Shown: piece by piece, positions 21,450 to 34,045 of the stretch
How the letters are laid out: each line of letters opens with the position of its first letter
How positions within the stretch are numbered: the stretch's first letter is position 1
NCBI RefSeq assembly: GCF_950295315.1
Contig: NC_080185.1
Span: forward strand, 47,225,237-47,289,236
DNA: 64,000 nt
Direction: 5' to 3'
From: Erinaceus europaeus
Lineage: Eukaryota > Chordata > Mammalia > Eulipotyphla > Erinaceidae
Notes under the pieces: generated by a model
Told to the model about the DNA's origin: nothing
Database searches by the model: none
What the model saw: the letters and a program-made list of their open reading frames with translations, nothing else
Program-made: the position numbers and the translations under genes

Positions 21450-22325
21450 TAAGACTAGAAATTAATTTATCTTTTCACCCTGCAGTTCCTCTCCTGCAAA
21501 TATATCCTAAGGAACCAAACACACCTCTCCAAAAAGATCTGTGTATGCCTATGTTCATAGCAGCACAATTTGTAATAGCCTACACCTGGAAGCAACCTAG
21601 GTGTCCAATGACAGATGAGTGGCTGAGAAAGTTGTGGTATGCATACACAGTGGAATACTGCTCAGCTATTAAGAATGATGAATTTACCTTCTTCACCTCA
21701 TCTTGGGTAGAGCTTGAAGGAACCATTTGAAGTGAGATAAGCTAGAAAGAGAAGGATGAATATGGGATGATTTCACTCATGGACAGAAGTTGAAAAATAA
21801 GAGCAGCAGGGAATACACAAAGGAGAAGTTGGACTGGATTTGATGTAAAGGGCTTGGGGTGGGGGTGAGGGGTTGGGTTTTCAGGTTCTTGTGTATGATG
21901 GTGGAAAACCTAGGCAGGGTTTCCAGTGTTTTATAGAAAATTGAGAAATTTTATACATGTACCAACAACTGTATTTTTTAATGTTTTTTTAAAATATTTA
22001 TTTATTCCCTTTTTGTTGCCCTTGTTTTATTGTTGTAGTTATTAATATTGTCAACATTGTTGGACAGGACAGAGAGAAATAGAGAGAGGAGGAGAAGACG
22101 GAGAGGGGGAGAGAAAGATAGACACCTGCAGACCTGCTTCACCTCCTGTGAAGTGCCTGCCCTGCAGGTGGGGAGCCAGGGCTCGAACCGCGATCCTTAT
22201 ACTGATCCTTGTGCTTTGCACCACGTTTGCTTAACCTGCTGTGCTACTGCCTGACTTCCCCAACAACTGTATTTACTGCTGACCATAAGCCATTAATCCC
22301 CTCCAATAAAAATTTTTAAAAGAAA
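21450..22325 (+). mobile_element. L1 LINE 3' end, split by a SINE
   Basis: Starts about 21450 at 'agactagaaattaatttatc', runs through the ORF2 end (frame to 21730 with AAQFVIAYTWKQPRCPMTDE) and 3'UTR, and ends 'cccctccaataaaaattttt'. The SINE-E1 at 21985-22262 interrupts it after 'caacaactgtattt', which is repeated on the far side as the target duplication. Confidence 0.93.
21985..22262 (-). mobile_element. SINE-E1 inserted in L1
   Basis: Tail 'attccctttttgttgccctt' at left, B box 'gggctcgaaccgcg', start 'gctactgcctgacttcccc' at right. The duplication ccaacaactgtattt at 21961-21976 and 22259-22274 fixes the insertion site. Confidence 0.93.
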
Positions 22326-22329
22326 TCCC

Positions 22330-24690
22330 CACTTCTTTTTAAAATAAAGATAAAAAAAGAAAAATAGAATAAAGGAAGGAAAACAGGAGAGTAACAGTAG
22401 ATTTTCATCCTGAGTTTCTGTTCCCCACCCCATTTGAGATCCCATTTGAGGTTATAGATTGTCATGTAGTTCCACTACAATTCTGGAGTTTGTTTTTAGC
22501 TATAGTTTTGATGGTGCCATTAGGCAGTGGGTTTTGAAGCATTTTGAATGAACAATTCTTTGTTTAATGGATTTTACATTTATTCCCCACTTTATAAATT
22601 ATGCTGTGGAAAAATGTGGCATTGGGAGTTTTCTTATAATGACATCTAAATACACCATCTGGAGTAAAGTGAAAGTCAATGACTTGTTCAGGGTCAAGAA
22701 GGTGGGATTTGCCCAAAAAGAAGCCAAAAATAGATGTGAGTTCTATTGACTTTCAGTTTAGTTCTTTTATTTGTTAAATCACATTCTTATTCCTCTGTAC
22801 ATTTTCTCTCCAGTGGTTTACTATGGGCACAAATATTAGGCAGCCTACAAACCCAAACAGTCATAAAACGATTAGAGGTAGTAAAATGGGCTCCACAAGG
22901 AAGGATGAAATGTATATGTTATTGTCAGGAACAAAACACGGCTATAAAGATCATATTAGCAGTAGTGAAAGACTTCCTTTACTCTTCCTCACAGTGTCTT
23001 TTTTTTTTTAAAGAGAGTATGATTTTATGTTTGTTTTTAGTCCAAAACACATTTCAAATGAAAAACCCATATTGCATTTGTATTTGTGCTTGCAACTGAG
23101 GTAATGAAGTATGGAGTTCATTTGTAAATGTTTCGAATGGCAATGTCTTCTTGAAATTATGTTTGCTGAGAACTCAAATGAACATTCTTTCAAAACAGTC
23201 ACACTGTTGTAATTGGTAAATCTCTGAGACAGTATCTAGGGATGAAAATAACATACAGTTGGAAAAAGAATATAAAATCCATAGACTTGCATCCCGAATT
23301 ACCTAGTTCATCTACAATATTTTCATGTTAAAATATCTCCAGATGAAAAGACCCCAAAAAACTAGATCTTTAATTGTATAAATCATCTATTAGTGTTAGG
23401 CATTGGGAATACATTACCATTTTATTAAATCTTTTGTGTTCCTGTATCTTATTGCCTGTTTATTCAAACTGTACCTCAATTTTTATTGTTGAAAGTCTTT
23501 TGGGGGAAATAATGGATTTGGCCTCCATAGGATTGTGACATGACCTGAGTGGTGACTCAGGCCTCAAGCTAATTTAAGGACATACTCACAACTCAACCCT
23601 AAAATTGCTGCTTGACTCTTTATCAACTTTGGAGATTTTCTATAATTGACTTTGGTGACTACCTTCATGAGTCTTCTGATAACAAATGTACTCATCCCTC
23701 CAGGGATCATCTCTGGCAATGATAGAAAGAAGTCTTTCACTTGTGGGGAGTAGTGAAGACAAAGTTCACACATTAGAAGCACTGGCTTTGTATAGAATGA
23801 TAAAGTATCTAAACAGAGCTTGATTCTAAAATGTTCAATCTTTGTGAGCACTTTTATGAATTTTTACAATTGGCATTTTACAAATGCCATCAATTGCACA
23901 GGAAGTAGCTTTTGTCTGTCTCTGAAAATATGCATTCCTGGAATTCCAGGGTTGATTAGCCTGGGTTAGGCTAAGACAACCTAGAGGCCAGACACTGCTC
24001 TGATTTATTCTAGCCATGCGGGGGCTACAGAAAGAGAATGTGGTTACCTCCACTCAGTGTTTAGTAATAGGGAGGTACCGAGTTAGTCCAATATCAAATA
24101 GAGAGATTTTCGTTTTCCCCAAATCAATTTTCCTAAGCCAGAGCACTGAAATTAAAATGGGATGTGATGTTTTCATAAGAGCTCTAGTGTTTCAAAGACC
24201 ATGAAACTTGTATTTGTTCATGCTTCAGAGAAAATACTTTGTCTATATAGCTCAAATCAAACTTAGGTAACAACTGTTTCTCAAAATAATGTGCTTGGTT
24301 TCATTTCTAACTTCCTGAAAAGTTTAATTCAGTAAGTTTAATTCTCTCAAAATGTATACTGATGATTTGTATCTTTGATTTTATTAAACTTTATTTATTA
24401 AAAGTTTTATTGCAAAGTATCAAAATATTTTCATTTGTAAGTAACCATAGTATTAATTATGTGAAATGAAAAATGATACAGGACTGGTCAAAAACATCAT
24501 GGAGTTTCAGCAATTTTAGAGAGATTGATATAAAACAGACATATGCTACTTGGAAATAATTCTCAAAGTTGTACTCACTTATGTCTTCTTGCAGATCAGA
24601 GGGACATTTAACTGAACAAATAATAAACTATGCTTGTATTTTTTATGTGATATGATCCATGAACCAAATTTTAATAGGGTTATGATGCTT
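22330..24690. other. 2.3 kb without recognisable repeats
   Basis: No SINE, L1 or RB markers. Several frames of 60-117 codons exist (for example 22746-23099) but show no motif or codon pattern I trust. A MIR-like trace is possible near 22640-22720. Candidate for conserved non-coding sequence only if cross-species alignment shows it. Confidence 0.45.
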
Positions 24691-24699
24691 AAAAACTGA

Positions 24700-24890
24700 C
24701 CAGTGGGGGCCAGGTGTTCGCACACCTGGTTGGGTGCACATCTTATAGTGTGCAAGGACCCAGGTTTGAGCCCCCAGCCCCCACCTGCAGGGAGAAAGCA
24801 ACAATAGTGGTGAAGCAGTGCTGCAGGTATCTCTGTTTCTCTCCCTCTCTGTCTCCACTTGCTCTCTCCATTTCTGTCTCTATCTGAAGG
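24700..24890 (+). mobile_element. SINE-E2
   Basis: 'gggggccaggtgttcgcaca' start, 'gacccaggtttgagccccca' B box, CT-rich end running directly into the RB copy. Confidence 0.88.
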
Positions 24891-24892
24891 GA

Positions 24893-25755
24893 GATTGGGT
24901 CAACATACTCTGCCTTTTAGGAAGATGCGTCTTGCAAAGAGTGGCCAGGGGGACCTGGAGCGAGCCCGCATGCAGATTAGAATGTTTCTAGCTATTACCA
25001 CAGAATGTGAGCTCAGACCTACAGGGATACAGAGGTTACACAGGCTCCTGTGCTGAATATGAGCACCAGCTCAAATCAATGGGGTTTACAGTTAACAGTA
25101 TTTATATACTTTCCCCATATTTGGGAGCTATTCTTTTCCTTGATCCAGCTTTCTAGTCCTATTTCCAACTCTGACACCATCTCCCTAGACAAAACCTTTA
25201 GCCCACCTGCATATTAGCTGCCAGGTTCAGGCCAAAATTAGTAAAGGTCATGGGCCCACTGAAACATACTTAAAATAAACCTATTAGCCTTTTCCAAAAT
25301 GGAGACCTCAAATCTCATTTGCTATAGTCTTACCTTTAGATTCTTGATTATTAAACAAATTGTTCTGCTTTATATCTTAATGCTTTTTCAGACACCAAGT
25401 TGCAGATGCTACCATGACACCAACCTGTCTTGCCTGGACAGATGAACTCAGTATACAGTGTATACTGTAACTCCACCTCTCTAGACCTCTGTCTGACTAG
25501 GGAAAGATAGAAACAGGCCAGGAGTATGGATTGATCTGCCAATGCCCATGTCCAACAAAGAAGCAATTACAGAAGCCAGACCTTCCACCTTCTGCACCCC
25601 ATATTGATCCTGGGTCTGTGCTCCCATATGGATAAAGAACAGGAAAGATTCCAATGGAGGGGATAGTACACGGAACTCTAGTGGTAGAAATTGTGTGGAA
25701 TTGTTCCACTCCTATCATAAGGTCTTTATTATCATTATTAAATTTTAAAAAATCA
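24893..25755 (+). mobile_element. RB retroposon, sense copy
   Basis: RB order in sense: 'gggtcaacatactctgcctt', 'accacagaatgtgagctcag', 'caatggggtttacagttaac', 'caccaagttgcagatgctac', 'cagaagccagaccttccacc', then the 3' end near 25750. More diverged than the copies at 13 and 27 kb. Confidence 0.88.
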
Positions 25756-25789
25756 ACAAAACGCCACCAGTCATCTCTATGGGAAAGAT

Positions 25790-25975
25790 ACTGGTTTGGA
25801 TACTTCATGTGCGTTAACTCATTTATTCTTCAAAGCAAACATATAATAAAGATTCTATAATTATGTTCGGTGTATATTTGAGGAAACCGAGTTATAAAGA
25901 AATTTACCAATAGACTGAAGATCATATAACCAGTAATTGGGTTGAGGCAATATGCACACACCTGACTGATTGTGA
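25790..25975 (-). mobile_element. MIR-like remnant
   Basis: 'tgaggaaaccgagttataaa' followed by 'gaagatcatataaccagtaa' is the reverse complement of the MIR 3' half. Confidence 0.55.
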
Positions 25976-26235
25976 AGATGGATTTTTCTCATCATTGCAA
26001 TGTTTGTCTTTCTTTCTTTTTTAACCTACTATGGTATTATAATTTGAAATATGCAATTCGTATTGGATTTTATTAAAATCATATCCAATGTATTATGTTG
26101 TCTCTTTATCAACATACTTATCTGGTTAAGGAGAGATTTACTATATGTTGAGCTACACTTATAATTCTCCAAATTGTTGAGGAAGTCTAGAAATAAAGCT
26201 GAAACTCAGTAATGTGCAATTGATTTTTATCTTCA
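25976..26235. other. unassigned DNA
   Basis: No family recognised. Confidence 0.4.
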
Positions 26236-26239
26236 GCAT

Positions 26240-26345
26240 TTTCCTTTTTTATCATTTTATTGGGAGGTTAACATTTTACGGCACAGTTGCTGACACGTGA
26301 GTATAATCTCTCATTACCCTGTGATACACATCTGTCTTCAACATT
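26240..26345 (-). mobile_element. L1 3'-terminal fragment
   Basis: 'cattttattgggaggttaac' and 'cacagttgctgacacgtgag' match the outer end of the minus-strand L1 3'UTR near 20780-20830. Confidence 0.65.
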
Positions 26346-26409
26346 TTTTAAATTAAATCCTTAAAAATTCAAGTAATTTAAAGGCCTCTGTTGCTTTCTT
26401 TTGTTCATT

Positions 26410-26739
26410 GTTAAAAAGGATTATGAGTCCTTGTGGTGGAGGACTTGGCTTAATGCACACATTACTATACACAAGGGCCTGGACTTGAGTCCCTGGTTCC
26501 CACTTGTAGGCAGGAAGCTTCATGAGCAATGGATTAGTTCAGCAGGTGTTTATCTTTCTTTCTCTCTTTATCTTTCCCTTTTCTCTCGATTTTTCCTCAG
26601 TTATATCAAATAAAAAATAAATATAAAGGAAAAACCAGAATAAGGAAGAGGAGAGGAGGAGGAGAAGAAGAAGAAATGGCTACCAGAACCCATAGATTTG
26701 TCGTGCAGGCACTGATCCCCCAGAGATTACCCTGGTAGC

Positions 26740-26750
<11 letters not shown>
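26410..26750 (+). mobile_element. SINE-E2 with module T
   Basis: SINE-E2 body ('cacttgtaggcaggaagctt', 'tatatcaaataaaaaataaa') followed by a GAAGAA-rich linker and module T ('gtgcaggcactgatccccca'), then a GA array. Confidence 0.8.

Positions 26751-26778
<28 letters not shown>
26743..26778. repeat. (GA)n microsatellite
   Basis: About 18 perfect GA units in place of the usual poly(A) after module T. Confidence 0.97.
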
Positions 26779-26781
<3 letters not shown>

Positions 26782-26994
26782 GCGAAGACTGCATCTTTTC
26801 TGAAATGTATCCTTTTTCTGTTTGCTAATGATTAGGCTGAAATTCAATTGATCAGTCCTTATTTTCTATATGGAGGTGGTGCTAGTGAAGAAAACACTTT
26901 AATAAATAATTACAATATCTTTTTGGGAAAGGGAACAATTTTCTCCATGAAACATTAATTATAAATCATAAAACATTAATGCTTAATCTTTCTT

Positions 26995-28130
26995 TTTTAA
27001 TTTTCTATTTATAAAATAGAAACATTTACTAAACCAGAGGATAAGAGGGGTACAACTCCACACAGTTCCCACAACCAGAACTCTGAATCCCATCCCCTTC
27101 CCTGATAGCTTTCCCATTCTTTATCCCTCTGGGAGTATGGACCCAAGGTCACTGTGGAATGCATAAGGTGGAAGGTATGGCTTCTGTAATTGCTTCCCCA
27201 CTGAACATAAGCGTTAATAGGTTGATCCATACTCCCAGCCTGTCTCTCTCTTTCCCTAGTGGGGAAGTGCTCTGGGGAAGCAGAGCTCCAGGACACACTG
27301 GTTGGGTTGTCTGTCTAGGGAAGTCTGGTCAGCATCATGGTAGCATCTGGAACCTGGTGGTTGAAAAGAGAGTTAACATAGAAAGCCAAACAAATTGTTG
27401 ATCAATCATGGATCTAAAGGCTGGAATAGTGCAGATGAAAAGTTGGGGGGCGTCCTCCATTTTGTAGATAGCTAGCAGGCTTATTTTAGTTATATTCCAA
27501 AGGGCCTGTGGCTATACTAGTTTTTTTTTCTTTCTTTTTTCCCCTGAGCCTGAAATTTGATATGCAGGTGAATCCAAGTTATTGTCTGGAGAAATGATGT
27601 CATGGCTGGAAAAGGAACCAGAAAGCTGCATCAAGAAAGAGAGTAGCTCTCTAACATGGGAAAGGGGTATAAATATTGTTGACTGTAAACCTCATCGATT
27701 TGATGTGATCTGGAGCCCATATTCAGCTTAAGAGCCTATGTGACCTCTACATCCCTGTAAATCTGAGCTCACGTTCTGTGATCATGAGTAGGAATGTTCC
27801 AAGCTGCCCCAATATCTTCCTTAGGTGGAAGATAGAGTATGTGGTCCAGCCTCCCTTTGGAGGATAGAAATTCTCTACCACTGTTGATCCAAGATGAGGG
27901 TAAGGTCATATGGGGGCCTACAAAGGGGTCTATTGTGTTGGTCCTGATAGAAATGACTGGTAACAATGGGGAGAGGGATTCATTCGAGGTCTAGGCCCAT
28001 AATGTATGCTTGAGAATCTCAGGACTCCCAGAATAGGGCCTCAGCTGATTGGGTGGCCTGATAGTGAGTAAAGAGTCATCGTTAAAATATGCCAGTCTCT
28101 TGCCCTTATTCAAGTTTAATCTTTCTATGA
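26995..28130 (-). mobile_element. RB retroposon, long copy
   Basis: Nearly continuous RB from poly(A) side ('ccagaggataagaggggtac') to 'gtctcttgcccttattcaag', about 60-100 bp further 5' than the 13 kb copy. Contains 'tataaatattgttgactgta' and 'taggcccataatg'. A 95-codon minus-strand frame (27009-27296) is the RB frame shared between copies. Confidence 0.92.
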
Positions 28131-28304
28131 GATCATTTTACACTCTTCTTTATGACTTTCGTGCCTGTCCAATTTGTATTTCAATCCATTGGATACATAT
28201 TTTCTATCTCATAGACTTATTATCTTTTTAAGCCCAGAAACTCATGTCTGATTTATCTTATAGTCCATAAAGTGTCTTGCATTATGTCTAGCATGGATTT
28301 AGGG

Positions 28305-28435
28305 ATTTGTTTTTTAAAATCAGAGCACTACTCAGCTCTGGCTTATGGTGGTACAGGGGATTGAACCTGGGACTTCGGAGCGTCAGGCATGAGAGTCTCT
28401 TTGCATACCCGTTATGCTATCTATCCCTGCCCATC
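28305..28435 (-). mobile_element. SINE-E3
   Basis: 'cagagcactactcagctctg' to 'gttatgctatctatccctgc' is the whole SINE read backwards, with B box 'gggattgaacctgg'. Confidence 0.9.
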
Positions 28436-28479
28436 TAGCATGGATTTAGTAACCATCAAAGATCTGTGAAATTATTGAA

Positions 28480-28620
28480 TCAAATCTACCACCCTTTGTC
28501 AAATAAAAGAGGAAATAGATTCACAGTGAGTATTTTATAACTAAGATCATACTGCTATTTCCTGGGAAAACTAAGCCTAGCGCCATATTACTCTATTTGC
28601 TAAGTCAGTGGTTTTTCCCA
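28480..28620 (-). mobile_element. possible MIR remnant
   Basis: 'gaggaaatagattcacagtg' and 'aactaagatcatactgctat' keep the minus-strand MIR order but are very diverged. Confidence 0.35.
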
Positions 28621-29305
28621 TGATGTTTTGTTTTCTAGCTTGTTAAAAATCATTATGGAATGTCTCTGTTTAAGTGTAATACATCATTTGTCTTCAGCTA
28701 AAACTCCTGTTGACTCCATATGGATCCATTGGGAATATGCCCACTGTGGGAACTAGCACTAAGAACAAACACAAAGCACAAAGAAAAGGAAGAATTATTT
28801 TCACCTCCTTAACAATTTTGGCCAGAATGAGTGAATATTTAATAGTGATAACACGACATAATCGAAACTCAAATCATAGCATTGCGTAGGTGTTATGGAT
28901 ATGTATTAATGAATTAGGTAAATTTCTGCCAAAGCTTAACTTAAACACTATACACATGTGTTTATATTTTAAGATTATAGATATTATGAAATGCTATTCT
29001 AAAAATTCATAATTACAATTACTAAATTATATAATTGAACATAAACCTTTAAAAAACACATAAATGTTTTCCATTATGTTGCATTATATATTATATATAC
29101 ATATATATTTAGTATTACACTATAGGAACTTATCATCTTGAGCAAGAAATATTGACTGAGTACCTAATTTGTATTAGAGTCTGGAAATTGGAAGAATATA
29201 ATCCTAACCCATTCCCATTATCCCTATGAATTCATAATCTCATATTACAAATAAAATATGTCAATAAGCCTACAACCATAAAGAAAGACACAGGGATGAC
29301 TGTGA
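28621..29305. other. AT-rich unassigned DNA
   Basis: Includes a short (TA)n run at 29085-29110. No family or gene recognised. Confidence 0.45.
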
Positions 29306-29309
29306 AGCA

Positions 29310-30105
29310 GACTAGGAATTTAGCCTGTATTGGCAATAGACTGTGAGCTTAGACTGACAGAGATTCAGAAGTTGCACATGTTCCTGTGCTAAATATGAAT
29401 AGATATGGGCCCTAGGTCAAATTGATGGGGTTTATAGTTAATAGTATTTATATACTTTGCTTATGTTTGGGAGCTCTTCTCTGCCCTAGTCCAGCTTTCT
29501 AGCCTTATCCTCAACTCTGACACCATCTTCCCAGGTAATAATTTTAGTCTAACTGCATGTCAGCTATCAAGTTCAGGCAAAAATTACTAAAGTCATAGGC
29601 CCCATGGATACCTAAAATAGACTCCCTAGCTTTTTCCCACACAAAGACCCTTAATTTCATCTGCTATATTCCTAACTTTCTGTTCTTGCTTATTAAACAA
29701 TGCGTCCTGCTTTATATCTTATCACCTTTCAGGCACCAAGTTGCAGACACTCACTACTATGATTTCATCCTTACTTTCCTAGGCAGGTGACCTCACCAGT
29801 GTGTCTCGAAATCTCACTTTTTCAGAGCCCTACCCTACTAGGGAAAGATAGAAATAGCCTGGGGGCATGGATAGACCTGCCAACATCCATATCCAGTGGA
29901 GAAGCAGTTATAGAAGCCTGACCTTCCCCCTTCTGCACCCCAAAAAGAATTTTGGTCCATATTCCCTGAAGGATAAAGAATAGGGAAGTTTCCAATGGAG
30001 GGGATGGGATATGGTACCCTGGTGGTGGAAACTGTTTGGAATTATACCCCTGTTATCTTACATCTTGTAAATCATTATTAAATCACTAATAAAAATTTTA
30101 AAAAG
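29310..30105 (+). mobile_element. RB retroposon, older sense copy
   Basis: 'gactgtgagcttagactgac', 'gatggggtttatagttaata', 'gccttatcctcaactctgac', 'accaagttgcagacactcac', and 3' end 'cttgtaaatcattattaaat' 'cactaataaaaa'. This 3' terminus differs from the young RB end and resembles the L1 3' ends at 34.75 and 47.27 kb. Confidence 0.88.
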
Positions 30106-30243
30106 GAATTTAGCCTATAACCTTGATCCATAGAGAATCATTAAATACTTTTAAACAGATTTGTGATATATGCACATGAAGTGTTCCTTAAGAATATTAA
30201 TCTGACATACTTGTGTATTGAATGAAGGGGTGAGAAAAAATAG

Positions 30244-30450
30244 TATAGGACTGGGCATGGGTGGTGGCTCACCTGGTTGAGTGCACATGTTACAATGAGC
30301 AAGGCCAGGTTTGAGTCCCCAGTCCCCACCTACAGGAGAGAAAGCTTTGCAAGTGGTGAGGCAGTTCTGCAAGTGTCTCTCTATCTCGCTCCCCCTACCC
30401 TCTCAATTTCTGGTTATCTCTTTCCAATAGATAAATAAAGATAATACCAA
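30244..30450 (+). mobile_element. SINE-E2
   Basis: Start 'ggactgggcatgggtggtgg', end 'ccaatagataaataaagata'. Confidence 0.9.
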
Positions 30451-30654
30451 AAAATAGTATAGTATTAACGATTTAGAAAGTATTGTAGAAATTCATATTA
30501 GAGGTAAGAATGAAGGCAATATATATAAAGGGGCATAACTGGAATAGATAATAAAATCAGAATATATGTGAAGTGATGACAATATAAATCTAGTGGGAGA
30601 GTTGTTAATTTTTATTCCAATGCTAGGAGTTAGTTTTTCAACATTGACTTTATT

Positions 30655-30790
30655 TATTTATTTTGTATTTTAAAAGAGTTATTTATTTTTTGAGAAAGAG
30701 AAACTATAGCATTACTAAGCTCTAGCAAGTCTAAGTGCCAGGGATTGGACCTGAGGTATGTAAATTCTAATGCACTGAGCTATCTTGGAA
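30655..30790 (-). mobile_element. SINE-E3-like copy, old
   Basis: T-rich tail at left, 'ctaagctctagcaagtctaa', B box 'gggattggacctgagg', 'tgcactgagctatctt' at the head. Confidence 0.6.
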
Positions 30791-30920
30791 ATATTTTGGC
30801 TAGGGAGTTCATAACTCAAGAAAGATGGAATGAAAAACTTAATTTCTTTAAATGCCTCAATCTTAAAATTTATGTTATGAAAAATTATAGAACAAAACAG
30901 GCAAGAAAGCCTACTTGGAT

Positions 30921-31120
30921 GGGCCAGGCAGTGGCTCACCTGGTTAAGTACACACATTACAGTGTGCAGGGTCCCAGGTTCAAGCTTCTAGTCCCCACTT
31001 GCAGGCAGGAAGCTTCATGAGAGGTAAAGTAGGGTTGCAAGTGTCTCTCTCACTCTCTATCTCCCCTTCCCTCTAGATTTCTGGCTGTCTCTATCCAATA
31101 AATAAATATAATTTTTTTAA
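30921..31120 (+). mobile_element. SINE-E2 with target-site duplication
   Basis: 'gggccaggcagtggctcacc' to 'tatccaataaataaatataa'. The 18-bp direct repeat aagaaagcctacttggat lies at 30903-30920 (first bases slightly different) and 31122-31139. Confidence 0.92.
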
Positions 31121-31144
31121 AAAAGAAAGCCTACTTGGATAATT

Positions 31145-31845
31145 ATACTTGTTTTTTATTTATAAAAAGGAAACATTGACAAAACCAAAGGATAAGAGGG
31201 GTACAAATCCACACAATTCCCACCACCAGAACTCCATATCCCATCCCCTCCCTTGATATCTTTCCTATTCTTTCCAAGGTCATTGTGGGATGCAGAAGGT
31301 GGAAGGTCTAGCTTCTGCATCTGCTTCCCCAATGAACATGAGTGTTGACAGGTCTATCCATACTCCCAGTCTGCCTCTCTCTTTCCCTAGTGGGGTGGGG
31401 TTCTGGGGAATCGGGACTCCAGGAAACATTGGTGGAATTGTCTGTCCAGGGAAGTCTGGTTGGCATCACAGTAGCGTCTGGAACCTGGTGGCTGAAAAGA
31501 GAGTTAACATATAAAGCCAAAGAAGTTGTTGAATAATCATGAACCTGGAATAATGCAGATGAAAAATTGGGGGGTCCCCCTTTTGTAGATAGCTAGTAAG
31601 CATATTTTAGTTATATTCCAAAGTACCTGTGAGGTCGCATAGGCTCCTAAGCTGAACATGGGTCCCAATCACATAAATTTTACGGGGTTTACAATCAACA
31701 ATATTTATACACCTTTCCCATATTTGGGAGCTACTCTCTTCCCTGATCCAGTTTTATGTCCCTTTTCCAGCTATGACATCATCTTCCCAGACAATAACTT
31801 GGATCCACCTGCATATCCGATTTCAGGCTCAGGGGAAAAAAATCA
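31145..31845 (-). mobile_element. RB retroposon with internal (twin-priming) inversion
   Basis: 31145-31625 is ordinary minus-strand RB 3' sequence, ending at 'ttccaaagtacctgtg'. At 31626 the sequence flips to plus-strand RB from the adjacent 5' part ('ggtcgcataggctcctaagc' to 'ttcaggctcaggggaaaaaa'). The two pieces abut in RB coordinates, so the 5' half is inverted without duplication. This is the signature of L1 twin priming. Confidence 0.85.
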
Positions 31846-31849
31846 ACAT

Positions 31850-32400
31850 TAACTTTATTAACTGCCTGATTTCCATCAACAGCTTAACACTTATTTGCTA
31901 CTTACTATCAGCATGTTGTTAGAGCTCTTTTAAGTATGAGTAGAATAGATTCTTTCCCCTCAAGGACTTTCCATTGTACTATAAAGGACAGACATCTAAG
32001 CAGGCAAGTACTGAGAGATGTATTAACAGTTATTTCACTCACCCTAAGCAGGTCTAGGGTAGGCTCTACATAACCTAGTTAGGCCTTTTCAGCATTTTAT
32101 TTTTTTTAATCTATAAGCCAGAGCCAGTGAATATCTTTGTTATCAACTTAAGATATACCATCAAGCTCTCTGCAATGTACATCCTGGACTCAAGGCATAG
32201 ATAATCTACTTTTCCATATCATACTGGATCATGTAATTAGATGATGATCATTTTGACAATGATGTGTATCTTTAAATTCAATTACTTATTATTTGAATGA
32301 AATATGAAAAATGCTATATATTTTTTCTGTTCAGTAGGATTTTTCTTTCTGTAGGGAATTTTTCTAGGGCTTCACACCACTCCTGGTAGATTCTTTTAGA
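31850..32400. other. unassigned DNA
   Basis: No family or coding signal recognised. Confidence 0.4.
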
Positions 32401-32867
32401 GAGAGGTTAGAGATAGACATCATCAAAGTGAATATTCTACCCAGAGCCATATACAAATGTAATGCAGTCCTCATCAAGTTCCACTAATTTTCTTTAAGAG
32501 AATAGAAGAAAAAATTATAAACATCTATCTAGAACAAAGAAACACCTAGAATTGCCAAAATAAACCTGAGAAAAAGAAACAGAACTGGAGGCATCACACT
32601 CCCAGATATCAAACTTTATTATAAGGCCATTGTAGTTAACATTCCCTGGTATTGAAACAAAAATAGACACTTTGGTGAGTGGAATAGAATTGAGAACCCA
32701 GAAATAAGCTCCCATTTCTGTGGACATCTAATCTTTGACAAAGATCCCCAGACTGTTAAATGGGGGAAGAAGAGTGGTGTTGGTGTTGAAAAAGTTGGGT
32801 TAAGACATGCAGAAGAATGAAACTGTACCAGTATATTTCACAAGACATAAATATAAATTCCAAATGA

Positions 32868-33105
32868 CACGTGGTGTGAAGTGCAAGGGCTGGCTTAAGG
32901 ATACCAAGTCCCCAGCTCCCCACCTGCAGGGGAGTTGCTTCACAGGCGGTGAAGCAGGTCTGCAGGTGTCTGTCTTTCATTCTCCCTCTCTGTCTTCCCC
33001 TCCTCTCTCCATTTCTCTCTCTGTCCTATCCAACAACAACGACATCAATAACCACAACAATGTTAAACAACAAGGGCAACAAAAGCAAAAATAAATAAAT
33101 ATTTA
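32868..33105 (+). mobile_element. SINE-E1, 5'-truncated, inserted in L1
   Basis: Starts inside the tRNA-like part at 'cacgtggtgtgaagtgcaag'. Tail 'acaacaagggcaacaaaagc'. The target duplication aattccaaatg at about 32858 and 33109 joins the two L1 halves. Confidence 0.9.
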
Positions 33106-33522
33106 AAAAATTCCAAATGGATCAAGGACCTTGATATTATGCCAGAAACTATCAAATACTTAGAGGAAAATATTGGTAGAACTCTTTCCTGTCTTAAATC
33201 TCAAGGGTATCTTTGATGATACAGACTTAATTGCAAGGAACACTAAAACAAAAATAAACCAATGGGACTACATCAAATTGAAAATCTTCTTCACAGTAAA
33301 AGAAATTATCACCCAAACAAAGAGCTTTATCACAGAATGGGGGAAGGTCTTTACATGCCATACATGAGACAATAGGCTAAATAACCAAAATATATAAAAA
33401 TCTCACCAAACAGTAACAAAAAGCAAATGGTGCAGTTCAAAAGTGGGGAGAAGATATGAACAGAATATTCACCACAGAAGAAATACAAAAGACCAACAGA
33501 CATATGAAAAATTGCTCCAAGT

Positions 33523-33835
33523 GTGCTGGGTGGTGGCGCACCTGGTTGAGCAGACAGGTTACAATGCACAAGGACGGGAGTCAGGAGGTAGCACAGTGGG
33601 TTAAGCACAGGTGGCGCAAAGCGCAAGGACCAGAGTTAAGGATCACGCTTCGAGCACCGGGCTCCCCACCTGTAGGGGAGTCACTTCACAGGCAGTGAAG
33701 CAGGTCTGCAGGTGTCTCTCTTTCTCTCCCCCTCTCTGTTTTCCCTTCTTTCTCCATTTCTCTTTGTCCTATCAAACAACAACAACAGCAATACCAACAA
33801 CAATAATAACTACAACAATGAAAAACAACAAGGGC

Positions 33836-33867
<32 letters not shown>

Positions 33868-34045
33868 AACAATGGGCAAGGACTTGGGTATGAGCCCCTG
33901 GTCCCCACCTGCAGGGGGAGAACTGTATAATCGGTGAGGCAGTGCTACAAGTGTATTTCTAGCTCCCTCCCTCTCTATTTCCCCTACCCTCTCAATTTCT
34001 GGCTATCTATATCCAATAAATAAAGATAATAAATATAATTTAAAA
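33523..34045 (+). mobile_element. SINE-E2 inserted in L1 and itself split
   Basis: Head 33523-33575 ('gctgggtggtggcgcacctg') and body 33882-34045 are separated by a SINE-E1. The flanking repeat attgctccaag (33511-33521 and 34047-34057) is the target duplication in L1. Confidence 0.92.
33576..33880 (+). mobile_element. SINE-E1 nested in SINE-E2
   Basis: 'gggagtcaggaggtagcaca' to an (AAC)n-rich tail at 33838-33868. The duplication aatgcacaaggac / aatgggcaaggac brackets it. This gives the order L1, then E2, then E1. Confidence 0.92.
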
